Part shown: piece after piece, positions 1 through 11,879 of the stretch
Layout: each line of letters starts with the position of its first letter
Numbering within the stretch: the stretch's first letter is position 1
NCBI RefSeq assembly: GCF_026914265.1
Contig: NC_069124.1
Coordinates: 29,062,423 to 29,126,422, forward strand
Source: Mya arenaria
Lineage: Eukaryota > Mollusca > Bivalvia > Myida > Myidae
Direction of reading: 5' to 3'
Length of the DNA: 64,000 bases
Translations under genes and position numbers: made by a program
Notes under the pieces: model-generated
What the model was told of the DNA's origin: nothing
The model's database searches: none
What the model saw: the letters and a program-made list of their open reading frames with translations, nothing else

Positions 1-104
1 AGCTTTTGTAAATTACGCATTCATATTCTCTTTCTAACACAAGGTTGTAAGGTCTACGAATAATACTATGAATTGATACTAGTCGATATCAATTGTAAAA
101 TAAT

Positions 105-250
105 CCCTGTTTAGAGGAACATGGTCAAGGTCTCAAACGACAAGGAACTAGAGACACAAACGTATAAATAACACATACACAAATACAAACACAAAAATAC
201 AGAACGAATACGCATCAAGACAGCTTAATTGATAAAAGATAGGAACGTCC
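105..250. repeat. Dispersed repeat copy, low-confidence
   Basis: The segment resembles 27,590-27,700. Both share a CCCTGTTTAG start followed by a related run of words such as AAGAGACAC/TAGAGACAC and AGACAG. It looks like a diverged interspersed repeat lying in the first coding intron of the left-hand phosphatase gene. Its class is unknown and the boundaries are approximate. Confidence 0.25.
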
Positions 251-473
251 TCTTGGAACAGTTAGTTAATCACAGATTGAATGGAAACCAAATCAACTGG
301 GGGTTTAAATTAGTATGTATTGTCATAACTTCACACTTGGCATGTAAACGCATTTCTTCTGATCGCAATTCAAGTCTAAATTGATAAAATCCATTTACAC
401 ATTTTTTACTTATGTAGACTTTAAACTTGTATCAATTAAAGTGAAATACGAGTTTAAAAGGTAAAATATTTAC

Positions 474-585
474 CTAATACCGAAACATTGGTCAAACTGT
501 TTAAAATCAACAAAACAACCAGCCTGTTGAGTTCCCTGCACATTTTTTCTCTGTAAAGATATCGTATTTAAGGTAAGGCAGCTGT
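474..585 (-). CDS. Signal-peptide exon of a second RPTP gene (partial gene, runs off left edge)
   Basis: On the minus strand an acceptor (poly-T then CAG, near 586) opens an exon whose ATG is at 543. The coding part, 70 nt to the donor TTAG|gtaaat at 474, gives MCRELNRLVVLLILNSLTNV followed by SVL, a hydrophobic signal peptide. It matches the first coding exon of the complete RPTP gene at 50,026-50,095 (MDRELNSLFVLLILNILTNA) in length, splice phase and most residues. The 5' UTR parts also match, including a shared word TTAAGGTAAGGCAGCT on the plus strand. This is the start of a paralogous receptor phosphatase gene whose later exons lie to the left of the window. The match of UTR, signal and phase makes the assignment firm; the identity of the downstream domains is inferred. 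Confidence 0.8.
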
Positions 586-1029
586 CTGAAAAAAAAAAAC
601 AAATGGTACAAGACTATGTTACATAATCTTGTACATAAATGCAAAACAAACACAATTTAGTAAGGCATTAAAAGGATAATGGGAATTAATTTTCCAAATG
701 AGCTTATTTTATTTGTGGTAAAAAATCAACAATATGAAGCCTTATTTACATTTACTAAATACGTTACCTTTTTGTTTCAATTTAGTTTCTGCATTATGTA
801 AACTGTGATTAACATGTCATATAACATGACCCAGGATTGGAAATAAAATTTATCTTAACTTTATTGATCTTGTCATTCATTAGGGCATCTGTTAATTGTA
901 ATGATAAATATACTTGTATGGAATACAATTTAACATTTAAATTAAAAAAAAAAACGGCGCAATGCAAGGAAACCAGGTTTTCAATGATTGACAATAGAAT
1001 TGCAGTCTTCATTGCAAGATTCAGTTTTA

Positions 1030-1345
1030 CCCGTTATATTTCTATTTTGAGCAACAATTGCCTTCACCCGAAGGGCCCCAAACGCAATCCAATGAAAGTT
1101 CGCCTCATCTCTTCCTAAGTACTCAGTTTAGTATAGATATGTCAACAGTAATGTAACAGAAAGGTCTCCATAATCGTTTCCTAAATACTGACATAAGTCA
1201 AGATATGCCAGCCCTATCTAAAGATATTCAGTTTCAACCGTTTCTCTATTTTTAGTGACAGCGACCTTGGCCTAAGGGAACGTAAACGCCATCTCTATAT
1301 CCAAAAACTCTTCCTTAATACCGAGTTTTGTCAGCATGTCAATTC
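1030..1345. repeat. Dispersed repeat with the phrase GTGACAGCGACCTTGGCC
   Basis: The stretch carries two related blocks, each with a 'cc(c)aaacgca/gtaaacgcc' word followed by a 'cttcctaa-tac-(c)gagtt/cagttt-gtcagcatgtcaa' type word. Phrases of this kind are common in interspersed repeats of bivalve genomes. It sits in intron 1 of the left-hand RPTP gene. No coding capacity is seen. The class is uncertain. Confidence 0.3.
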
Positions 1346-1646
1346 TGTGAAGTTAATTGTTTCTGTGCACGGCACAGTTTTCGTAAACTATTATCGTCAA
1401 AGATTCAAGCATTGCTTATCTTGTTTATTGTAACAAAACTGTAATATTACCTGTTTTCGAAAAATGTCAAAGTATCAGCAAATTAGTAACCGGAAGAAAT
1501 ATCACATATTACTTTGTCAGTCCTCAGGTGTTATAAAAAAGGGATGTTTTAAAAAACTGTCCTTTAAAGATGATGTTTTTACTAATAAAGGAACTTAGTA
1601 TATACATACAATTATGATGTGCTTTTAAACATAGAGCCGATCGTAC

Positions 1647-1740
1647 CTGAAATCCAACTGCCAATAAAACAAAGAGATCCAATAAACACAATACAAATTG
1701 CTGTTTCCGATCCTTGTGTTATACCATTCTCAAGTGTATT
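1647..1740 (-). other. 5' UTR exon of the left-hand RPTP gene
   Basis: The minus-strand donor ATTTCAG|gtacga at 1,647 corresponds to ATTTCAG|gtacgt at 55,711 upstream of the complete RPTP gene. The flanking plus-strand words are shared too (CGTACCTGAAATCCAAC at both places). The intron to the signal exon is about 1.06 kb here, against 5.6 kb in the other gene. The 5' boundary is unknown because the start of transcription cannot be seen. Confidence 0.55.
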
Positions 1741-2200
1741 GTGGTTATCTTTTAGCAAATGTTTATGTAGATAAATTATGTTGCAAACTAATCATTTATA
1801 AAGAAAACTATTTTCTGCAGTATATTTCTAACTTTCATAATTAATTTCAAGTTCTGTATTCCTCGTATCTGTACACGTCACGATTTTAAATACGAAATGC
1901 ACGTATTATTATAGCAAACTAAATGTTATGTATTACCTCAGCTTTATCTATGAATCTTCAATATCAATCTAATTAAGTTCAGGATCTTTTCTTGTTAAAG
2001 AGCAATTATAAATTATCTATTCCACTGTATATATCGTAAATCAATATACTTCAACAAGGAAGTTGGCGCCTTTTAAATGAATTATTACAAACCTGCTAAA
2101 TGCCACCATGCATATACCAGCTTATCAGAGAGAATATCATTCATGATAATAAAGTTATAAATTTGACAAGTATTTAAGCAATGGACATGACTACGAACAA
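1741..2200 (-). promoter_or_regulatory. Presumed promoter region, homologous to 55,800-56,200
   Basis: Upstream of the 5' UTR exon the sequence still resembles the flank of the other RPTP gene. One example is TATCGTAAATCAAT followed by a ttcaaca/ttgaaga word and then GGCGCC or GGCACC, at about 2,030-2,070 and 56,085-56,140. The duplication that created the two genes therefore included upstream DNA. No clear TATA box or initiator could be assigned. Confidence 0.3.
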
Positions 2201-4912
2201 AACTTTCAACATCCAATACCCATTGAAAACATTACTCACCAGTACATAAAGATTGACACATATTTCTCAGCGTAATAAACTGACGATGCCACTTAGTTTT
2301 TTCAAGAGTTTGAAGCGTATATAACGTTGATGAAAATTAATTTTGACTCACCAAAAGCTAAGGCACCTTTTTTCACACTACAAGAGTACATGAAGCAGAG
2401 CGTCAGAGTGAACCGACAATGCACACAATAATAGTCTACAAAAAACATCCTATTGTTTGTTACAAAGCTGAAACTTTCCATATAGACATAACACGAACGA
2501 TCGCCTATCAAATTTCAAGTTCGTTTTCCAATGACAACATAATTTTTTAACAACGATAAGAGTTTAGCTTTTGAGCATCATTGGAATGTTGTGGATAGTT
2601 TGTCTAAAATATGCGTAAAATATAATTAAAAGTAATATTATCAAAGTTGTCTGCATTTCAAGCTGCAAAAACTTTACACTTATGTTCCATATGGTTAAGG
2701 TATAAGGAAGGACATTTTCCGTTTATTTCTTTAAAATTGGTTTGCAGGTGTAAGGCGTTTTAATCTCATAGAAACCAAACTATTTATATAATATTATATA
2801 GATGACATTTGTAGCAGACAAAATATGTTCGAGCAACAATGACAACTTAGATGTTGATGTGACATGCAAATCTGTTGCAGACAGCAAACGAAGACAGAAC
2901 AAAAGTCAGCAGTTCTTGTACATTGCAGTTTCATTTTATTATTCCGAAGCTATTGATACACATTTCCTTCACACAGCAAAACGTTTTGACATTTTTCAAG
3001 CTATCTGTGTCTTTTCAATTCGAAAAATTACAACGTAAAAAAGTATTATATACGGAATAATATAATTCGAACATGACCAATGGATATAACATTCATTGAA
3101 GATTTTAACATGCCCGATTGTGTAAACATATAACAAAACCCCAACAAAGTACAGTCCCGTCGTTGATTCCCGGCTTGCGGGCGTATACCAATTTCAGTCA
3201 TCGATTTAAAGCAAAAAGAATAATTACGTGTTTACTCTTATTAACATGTTATTAAACTGTATCCGTTGTTGCGTTTGTTATGAAGCTATAAGTCATTATT
3301 TATTTTTGTTGCAAAATGCTAGACTAACAGTACAACATAATTGTATAGTTTTTGGGAGAAAAAGAGAAATTAAGCATCATGGTCATTGATGGCAGAGTTT
3401 CGGTAACAAGTTCAAGGCATTGGCCATTTAACTGTTGAATGGATAACTTGCTTAAACAACAGTAACAGTAAAAACAAATCGGCCGTTTGGGATTGTGTAG
3501 CGATATTACAAACACCAAACCAATGCAAATAAAGACTCAACATTCAAATGAATTTGTGTATCTGTATGCATGATTGATTGATTCTCTAGCATAGACAATA
3601 CTATTCCAACGTCTTTTTTTATGTGTTTTTAAAGTAGATGACCCGTATTTAAATTGTTCATAACATGACTTTGTATCTAATTCCTATTTGGTGTAAGCCA
3701 AGACAATTTTTGTGTCCAAAGGCGGAAAGATGACCTAAACATTGTGGCGAGCACCAAAGTAACTAGCATAATTATCCCTTTTTGGCCAGGTATCAGTCGA
3801 TCAAAAGTCTAAGTCACAGTCAACAGTCTCATGATTTCTTTAACCTATGTTGAAAGTTTGAAAGTTTGCACTACTATAAAAAACTGTGTGCAATAATGAT
3901 TTTTTTTTATTTAATATGAACACCTACCTAACAAAGAGGCACTTAAAGTGCATAATGTTTGATAACCACTTCTGTCATCAAAACTCTAAACATAGTATTT
4001 TGTAAAACAATCATTACTGAATTATTCATCTATCTATACGACCCATAAGACGGTAGTTAAGAGTTCTGAAATAAAGAATAAGTGGCAATTAAAATCCTAG
4101 ACATTTCACTTTAATGTTGCCGTGGTAAATTTGTTTAAATTGCGTTCTGAAACTTGCTAAATGAGTTTTTCCAACAAGATACTAAGTTTCATTAATGTCC
4201 TAAAATGGATGTAGGACATATGAAACAAACACAAACTGCAATGCCACATCTATGGAGATATCACAAGACATTGACATTGACTTTGAAATAGTCCGATTCC
4301 AAGCTCATCTGTGCACTTGAAGAATAGACATTTCTGCAAATTAAGGACCACAACACAGGATAACAGAATAACTGTTGTATAGCCCACGATCACATAATTT
4401 GTTAGATTCATTTATAAATGGGCCTGCAAAAGGTTAAAGCATTTAGGTGAACTTGGGTATATCATGACATGTAAATAACATGACAATACCCAGGCCATCT
4501 TTGTGTCACCTGTTTAACATCTATGGCAAACATCACGAGTCCGAAACTTCAAGTCTGAGGTATAATCATTGTATTGCAATAAAAGCTCATTAATTTAAAT
4601 CCCCTTATGCCGATCTCCACTTTATTTTCTTTGCCTCATCACAGATAATGTTAAGGGTGAATATACAAAGCCATGCTCAAAGTTATCCGTCCGCTTGATC
4701 CTCCAACCAGTCACCGTTACGATGGTCTTGCTGTCACCCTAACCATGTATTTCCATAAATTTTCCAACAGGAATAAATAATAATGTGATCTGACCAGAAG
4801 TCAGAGGTGTATTTCGAAAAAACAACAACGACGTACCCTTCTAATATTAAGAAATAGATGTGTTGGTGTGTTTTTATTCAAACGAGTTCTTTTTACAAAC
4901 AAATACTACTGC
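2201..4912. other. Intergenic stretch, nothing recognised
   Basis: AT-rich DNA with only short random frames on both strands. I saw no conserved exon, tandem array or element ends here. Confidence 0.5.
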
Positions 4913-5230
4913 TGTCATGAGGGGTGTGTGTGAGCTTATTTATACTCGCACCCGGGCCTTGCCCATTCGGCGAGTGCTCCGTTAAGAGTGTTAGTCATTT
5001 TAGGCTTTTGGAGCATAGTGCACAGATAGAATGTAACCCTGGTTAGAGCTACCCTGGTTCTTTAACGTGCACCAGTGTATAACACTGTCACACGGGACCC
5101 CCATTTAACGTCTCATGTCTCGAAGACGATGAGTATTTTTAGTGATGCGACGGGGAATCGAACCTGCGACCCCTGGATTGATAGTCAAGGGTGCTACCAC
5201 TAGACCACGGATCCGCCACTGGTGTCATGA
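4913..5230 (-). mobile_element. tRNA-derived SINE with target-site duplication
   Basis: Read on the minus strand, the element starts near 5,222 with a tRNA-like head. An A box (TGGTCTAGTGG) and a perfect B box (GGTTCGATTCC) form an internal RNA polymerase III promoter. The head is followed by a non-tRNA body of about 200 nt (containing GAGACGTTAAATGGGGGTCC and CACGTTAAAGAACC) and a CA-rich tail near 4,925. The 8-bp word TGTCATGA occurs at both edges (4,913-4,920 and 5,223-5,230) and is a plausible target-site duplication. The clover-leaf is imperfect, so this is a SINE head rather than a tRNA gene. The body style resembles mollusc SINEs, but I cannot name the family. Confidence 0.7.
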
Positions 5231-7266
5231 AAACACGGCGATATCAATTAAATACTTGCTGAGCAGTATTGTATTTCAGAAAGATGTTTTTGCAATGCAA
5301 TGTTTAATTGAAATATCTATCAGTTAATAGTCCGATTTTTCAACACTTTCAGCGGTATCATTGGAGTGACCACTAAAAGTAAAAAAAAAGTTCTGCAAGT
5401 AGTATATAACTAGCGGGGGAAACTACAGAGAAAGAAATCGAATGACAAATCCTTTGAATACTTGATGGTGATAGTTAAAGGAAATTGCTGCGATTGCAAT
5501 ATAATAGTCACGAATCATTTAAAAACAATATTGTCCAGTGTATTCGGATGTACCAGTATTAGGTGTTTTACTACTGTTATGGAACCAACGAACTGCAAAC
5601 GTTTGTTTTAACGTAAAGTTTTCATTAATAATTATTTGATTTTACAACTCTATGTCAATTTGGATTTACCTATAGTGTTACATTGACTGAAAGTTTATCT
5701 TTGATACTAATTATATTCATATGGTTATGATTAGAGATATCGGAATACTAGCGTGGGTCCGACGACGCTATTATATCTGCTTTACAAACGTACTCTGCGA
5801 ACAGTTATTGCCATTTATCGATACCACAATCACTTCGTAGAGTCTGTGGAAATTCATGGATCAGAACGGAATATCGATGGTAATGGTGCAGGTTAACAGC
5901 ATTCAATTATGACCGGAGCTGACGGAGATGACATCATGAGAAGCGAAAAAGCAGGCAATACTTGCATGCCAATAACATATAACATAACACAAATAATTTA
6001 TTGTATGTAAAACATCTTTAATGCTAGTTCCATAAGATGTATAGTGTAATGGTGTTCGTTAATATTTCGACTTGAGCATGGTATTTTTTTAATACAGCAA
6101 GACAAGCAAACGGGTATTATTTGAACACCACCACATAACAACTAAAGCAAACGGGAAATTGTGCGGGTAACGATTGCTTTCACAATGAATTTTTATTTTT
6201 TATTTGAGCCGTGTGCTATCTTTATATATTTATATGAACAATTTATTCCAGCCGGGCATTTTCTAATTGTAAACAATGAATATTTTAAATTACCTCTATT
6301 GATGATCACATGTACTCATATAGATCTATAAATTTGTCCTTTTTGTCTATCTTTTTCCATATGTTTGCTGGGTAAGTATTGCTAACTTTCTTGCTTGGTT
6401 CACGAAAGGTAAAAAATGGCCCCATCTGTAATGTGCTTGATTCCCGTGAATTTTGGTAGAACAACCAATGGCAGTTAAATAATGAAATGTAATATGATGA
6501 TTCTATCAACATTTCGGTTGCCATGGCAACATATCAATTAAGGGGTATTTTTCAGTTAAAATATATAAATGACAATACCCTGAACATGAATGATGATATA
6601 TTTTACTTCTAAAGCATTATTGCAACATATATAAAAAATGTTATATACCAGATTTCTGTACTTAATTCAATTAAGAATTAGGATGTTACCATGGATACAA
6701 TTGCAGTAAAATCATTCTTTATATATGTTAAATTAATCAAATATGTAATTCTATATTGATATTTTGCATTGATATATTATAAATTGTTACTTCAGATAAA
6801 GTGATAATATTTCATGTCATTTACAACATAGTTGTATGATGGTTGCTATGGTAACAATGGAACAATATGAATTTACAGTTCATATATGGATTTTTGTGAG
6901 TATGACAAAAGCTGTTGTAATACATGTTTTTAAAATTTGTTTCATAGTTTTCATTTTACTCTGTGTAAATATAATTATATAAACAACAAATTAAAGCATT
7001 TGAATTATATTGGTAATGAATATTTAGAGTACCTTTTAGAGAAAACATATTTTAAAGTACTAATTCATTAAAAATGACAAGCTTACTGGACATAAAAACA
7101 ACTTAACAATTCCCAATATGGACTTTGTATAGTCTATTCATATAAATTACCATTAAGCATTTCTGATGCAAAATAACAACTGTTGAAACATGAACACTAA
7201 GTCATAAAGTTTATCCTTCAAAAGAACATTAGCATATGTTTGTTGGCTGTTTAAATGCTGCGCCAT
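5231..7266. other. Intergenic stretch, nothing recognised
   Basis: AT-rich sequence with scattered short frames and no recognisable domain. The part next to 7,267 may be the 3' flank of the transposase gene; no terminal inverted repeat was found by eye. Confidence 0.45.
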
Positions 7267-10047
7267 TTAATCGCTGTCCGAGTCTGAACTATCAACTGTT
7301 GGTGGAACAACACTAGCATCATCAACATATTCACTCCAGTCACGGACACCAAGAGCACCCAAAAATCTGTGCTTTCCATAACCCAAGTACCAAATCACTG
7401 CTGCACAGTGTGCACACATTCCAACTATCCTTGAACCAGATCTACATTTGCAATACCAACCAAGAATTTCATAATTGTTTAATTTAATCCAAAGATTGTA
7501 TTGTTTCGCCGAGACATGACGACTTTGTAAACGCACACGAATCAGCCCACTTCTTTCTTTATGTACACGAATGTCTTCATCGCCCTCAAGGTGTTCTTGG
7601 ATGTATCCAGGGCAAAGCTTCAACTGATAGACAACACATGTGAGGGTCCGTAGTATGTCCTCAGTGAGACGAGGGAAGTCTTCAAGATCAGTGTCAGAAA
7701 CTGGAACCCACACGGCTCGACTTTTGTCGAGATTGCTCTCCTCAATCTCAGTTTTCAGAGAGTTCTCTTGAGTTGCTAACTGCAGCATATGTTGTGCGAG
7801 TCTGTCATCATCAGAGCATGAAGATGAAAGTGGCGGAAGATATTTGTTGCAAACGGCACAAATTATTTGCACAAAGTCGCCAATAAATGGAACCTGGCTG
7901 TTAGGTAATACTCTGTCTAAGTATTTCCATCTCTTGAGCCGTGCGTTGGCAGACTCAACCACCCATCTGATCTGAAGTTTTAAAGTATGTTTTTAAAAGG
8001 GCTATACACTGTATGATAAAATAGCGAAATAAAAAGAAAATTGTCGAAAACTGACTTAAACTTGGTATTGATGTGTATAATGCATTGAAACTAACAGTTT
8101 TTTCGTATTTTTCCATTAAAAAAGTTTATTAGGTATGTCTACCTAGTAGAATTCCTCTCTTATGCGTGATTGGCTCTTCTATGTTATCACGTGATATTAC
8201 CAAGTTTTTAACCTCATTTTTCTAACTCAAATATGAAAAACTGCGATCTGATTTTTTTGTCAGCAGTATCATATCTCTACTTTCGCGACATTAACTCAAA
8301 AATTGGCTCAATTTAAATAAAATAAAAAAAATAAAAGAAGTTGTCAAAACGGTCAATCTGTAAGAGTGCAGCTTTAATATATATCATACCATATTTATTA
8401 GAAGTGTCATTATGGTGCTGGACTTGGCCCTTACTTACGATTATAAAGCATGTGCAATGAATTTGGATCCTGAAATAATAAAAGGAGATTGATACCTTCG
8501 TGACAAGCCTGCTAGTGTTGGCGACCTCGGTTTGGAACTGGGTCTCGCCTTTTGGCAAAAATGAAGGCATCTTTGACTGTATTCCCAGATCCTAAAACAA
8601 GATATGTATGTTTAATAAACATTATATTGATTATTTATATTATTAAAGAAATATAAACTTTTGCTGCTCATTATATGAAATGGAAATCATAGATTCAAAG
8701 GGCAAATCACATAACTTTTTTTTTCTTTCCTATAGATATATCTTTTTAAACAAAATATCATAATGAAAACTATTGATAAATATGTTGATACATCTGCCCT
8801 ACCTCTAATAGCTGCAGGGAATCCCTAAACCCTCTGTCCACCACAAATATGTCACCAGGATGGACATACGATTTGATATCCTCAACGTTTGTATTGATGA
8901 TATGGTTGAGGATTTTTGCATCATTGTTCTTTCCATCAGACAGGTAAGGGCCAAGTACAGACATTTAATGGCCACTTGTTGTTACAATCACCATTGGCTT
9001 AACAAGTGGCCTCCCATTGTGCATGCTGTATGACCTGCGTTGGAAATGGTGGTTTTGGCTTTTTTGGATATATATGTACGTTCCATCCAACACTAAAATC
9101 AGACGTGAACTGTCTCCAGCTTCATCAACAAACAACGATCGGGCGAGTTGGCGTGTGTGTTGATTAATTACTTTTTGCCTTGAAATATGGTTAAATCCTA
9201 AATTGAGAGGTACAAAGTTTTCCTTTAAAGTTTGTCTTGTTGTAGCGATTGCTCTTCGAACACTTGATTTGGAAATACCAAATATAATTGACAGAATAGT
9301 ATTTGAAAGTCCTGATTTTAATTTAAAGAAAAAAATTCCGACTGTTGTGAGAATATCTCTGACAGGGGTGTTACGGATATGTCCCTCCACACCAGCACAA
9401 ATATCCCGAATGGCCTCCTTGTTAAGTCCGGTGAGATCAACATATTTCTCATTGTTCAGCGTGTTGAAGTCAAATCGTTTTTGGGTCTTGTTACATGATG
9501 CCCTCAACTTGTTCAATAGTTCCAACACAGTTGCACGGTTTACAAATGCAGATTCAGATGCCTTGACAGATTGGAGGGCTTCATCTTTTATTTTGGATTC
9601 ATCCATGTGGACCGGACAGCATCTTGTGCCACTTTTGATGATTACATTCCGCTGAACAAAAGCTGTGAATCTTGCCTCTAATGGCACAACTATAAGCTTG
9701 GGTCCAGGTCTCTTACAAATAAAGCACCGTGAATGAGATTTGGGTGTTGAGGGGATATTCAGTCTAACGGATGGAGGGCTAGCAAATGAGGTTTTCTTTG
9801 ATACTGGAGGTTGATATTCCTCATTGTAACTTTGGTCAATGAGTTTATTATCGAAATTTTCAACAGGTGATAGCTTGTAAAAGTGCTTTATACGGCATTT
9901 GTTGCAGAGTACATCAGTGACCTTCAATTCAATTGGCAGGCGCTTAAGTATCAGTTGCTTAAGTTCTGAATTTATTGTACGTCTATTTCTTGGATTTGTC
10001 CGTGTTTTACATACAACACACTGGAATGGAAGCCGTACTCCTGGCAT
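7267..10047 (-). pseudogene. DDE transposase gene (DDE_Tnp_4-like) with SWIM finger, one in-frame stop
   Basis: Three minus-strand exons join in frame: 10,047-8,803, 8,591-8,496 and 7,971-7,267, all with GT-AG junctions. Together they encode about 681 residues interrupted by one TAA at 8,967-8,965 (context IVTTSGH-stop-MSVLGPY). The N-terminus has CxxC pairs (CVVCK, CNKC, CFICK), a likely zinc-binding region. A helix-turn-helix-like segment follows (VRDILTTVGIFFFKLKSGLS). The presumed acidic triad is D in LVLDGTYIYI, D in VVDRGFRDS and E in WVVESANARLKRW, as in DDE_Tnp_4 enzymes of the Harbinger and related superfamilies. The C-terminus carries a SWIM finger (CKC, ten residues, CAH) and an acidic serine tail. 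The ATG at 10,047 follows a good acceptor (TATTTCAG), so an upstream exon is possible. The stop makes a full enzyme unlikely unless it is read through or is an assembly error. The element's ends were not found. Confidence 0.8.
8200..8376. mobile_element. Partial MITE copy inside a transposase intron
   Basis: About 150 bp match the right half of the element at 19,521-19,870. Shared features include GTCAGCAGT, CAAAAATTGGCT, an A-rich run, and a terminal segment (GTTGTCAAAACGGTCAATCT here). It lies within the second intron (8,495-7,972) of the transposase gene, so it is nested. Only one terminal repeat is recognisable. Confidence 0.5.
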
Positions 10048-10239
10048 CTGAAATATTACGGATGAATGTATATTTTATCATGCAATAAAAACAGCAATTT
10101 TTTTTTTAAATTCTTTTTGATTATCTGTTTCACTCCTATTGTAAAAATAACAATAATAATAATAACATTGAATGATTCTCCTTGATCATTAACGATATCA
10201 AAATTAAAAATGTTTTACATGAGAAGAATTAAAAAAATA

Positions 10240-10325
10240 TGGTTACCCTGGGGGGACTCGAACCACCGTACTCCGACTTTGTAATCAGGCGCTTTATCCA
10301 TTACACCAATACCCCATGGGTACCT
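10240..10325 (-). pseudogene. tRNA-like sequence with Pol III boxes and T-run terminator
   Basis: On the minus strand an A box (TGGTGTAATGG) and a perfect B box (GGTTCGAGTCC) are spaced as in a tRNA gene. A run of seven T follows just after the 3' end, like a Pol III terminator. However, the anticodon stem has two mismatches and the acceptor arms do not pair well, so I cannot assign an anticodon. It is best read as a tRNA pseudogene or a SINE head. The outermost bases (GGTTACCC on the left, GGGTACC on the right) form a short inverted repeat around it. Confidence 0.4.
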
Positions 10326-10988
10326 AGTAGAGTTTATCAGATCTTTAAATTATATGGAAAACGTAACTTAATCAGCAATCAAGTGTTATTAATTTCAAAA
10401 AAAATATATTTAATGTTGTAATAATCATATTTGTACATTTTCAATACATGTACAGTTTAAATAATTAAACATATGATCACCTCGTGCGAACAAAATAACT
10501 CGTGTTATTAATAGCACACAGCAACAGACGACGTCAGACGTACTTATATATTTATTCGTTTAAAAAAGGCACATTTAACAATTTATGGTGCAAAATCTAA
10601 TGGCCAGTAGGTTGAATGCATGTTATAGAAGTATTTAATTATGGTGTTTAAAATATTACCTTATAAACGAAGTGTCTACTTTATTTACATCGTTGTGACA
10701 TTGAAAGCTGCTAACAGACGCTTTTTTCTTTTTACCGCAAAGAAAAATAGTGGGAAATAAAATATGCTATGGAATCGTCATATGTCGGGAGAGTGTTTTT
10801 TCGTTGATGTTGTTTTCTTAACTGTTTAAGTATCATTTCTTTGACAATATAATATATGTTTATTTCAAATATACAGCACATGCGTGGAAAACTGCAAACA
10901 ATTCAAAAGCATAACAATTCCACATGCCTGATTTGCCCTCCAGAAAAAGTTAAAATCGACCAACGGATGCGAGAATTTTCTTTTTTTT

Positions 10989-11095
10989 AATGTGGCGGCA
11001 GCGTTCACCAGTTACGAACTTTTCATATTGCATTTGGGGTGTAGGGCAGTGGTTGTTGTAAAAATATTATGACTGGTGAGAAATGCCGCCACATT
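10989..11095. repeat. Short inverted repeat (MITE-like hairpin)
   Basis: Arms AATGTGGCGGCA-GCGT-TCACCAGT (10,989-11,012) and, inverted, AATGTGGCGGCA-TTTC-TCACCAGT (11,072-11,095) flank a 59-bp loop. Both arms sit next to A/T runs. The small size and long arms suggest a MITE remnant or a hairpin-forming site. No target duplication was identified. Confidence 0.5.
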
Positions 11096-11549
11096 CAAAA
11101 TCTAAAAAAACGGCACAAAACGGCACAAAAACGAGCATTTTGGTAAAAGTATGGTTTCTTTAGGCTGAAATTATTCACGCAAAAACACAATATTTTTAAA
11201 AAATATATATATAGCAAGAACACATGATAATTATTCTTTGTAAAAACAGTGAAAATGATGCTGGGATGGGAAATTTACAATATGGTGAAAACCGGTGCCA
11301 TTCATGTACTTTCGTGAACCAAGCCCTTTAATTTAAAAAAAATGATATAATTTTCACTGAGTTATTTATTTACTGGATAAAGCTCTGAAGTACACCATAG
11401 TTCCCTTGAATACCGCGTACCAGAATTGCTGTTTAAGAGATAAAGCAAATGATATTATATCCAACAAATTACGTTAGGAACGCGTCATTAAGATGCAAAC
11501 GTGGAAGTGAAAACTAATACATTTATGATTTACCTTGCTAATAACAATA

Positions 11550-11820
11550 ATGACACTGCCCTTGCACGAAGATCTTCAAGTTTCAGGGCCGCCGCCTGAC
11601 AATTTTCCACCCACCTACGAACAGGCGACTGGTGGGCATCAACAGCCCCAAACCGAATATACTAACAAGGAGCCGCTTGAAAACCAAACCTGCTCAACTT
11701 CCCATCCCACCGGACCGTATCCTTCCACGTCACGTGACAACTACCGCGAGGCTCCATATCCCGTTGGCTCCTTCCAAACGACGGCGACATATGCAATGCC
11801 GCCAATCTCGCATGTCGTAC
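11550..11820 (+). CDS. Proline-rich N-terminal exon, probable dispanin/CD225-like protein
   Basis: From ATG at 11,550 (MTLPLHEDLQ) the frame encodes about 90 residues rich in Pro, Tyr, Gln and Thr. It includes PPTYEQA (a PPxY-type motif), GPYPST and EAPYPVGS, and ends in PPISHVV at a donor (GTC|gtacgt at 11,817 or TAC|gtaaac at 11,821). Disordered proline/tyrosine-rich cytoplasmic N-termini of this sort precede the CD225 domain in proline-rich transmembrane and dispanin proteins. The matching C-terminal membrane exon lies downstream on the same strand at 21,501-21,653. I could not find the middle exon with the first membrane segment in the 9.7 kb between, so joining the two is inference. The composition differs sharply from the surrounding AT-rich DNA, which supports real coding. 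Confidence 0.55.
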
Positions 11821-11879
11821 GTAAACGTTTTTTGGGTGATAAACGGTACTATTTCTAAAAGTTTATACAATGATTAACA

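Noticed and set aside
9203..9655. 150-codon plus-strand ORF
   Set aside because: It is antisense to the DDE transposase exon, whose motifs are clear on the minus strand.
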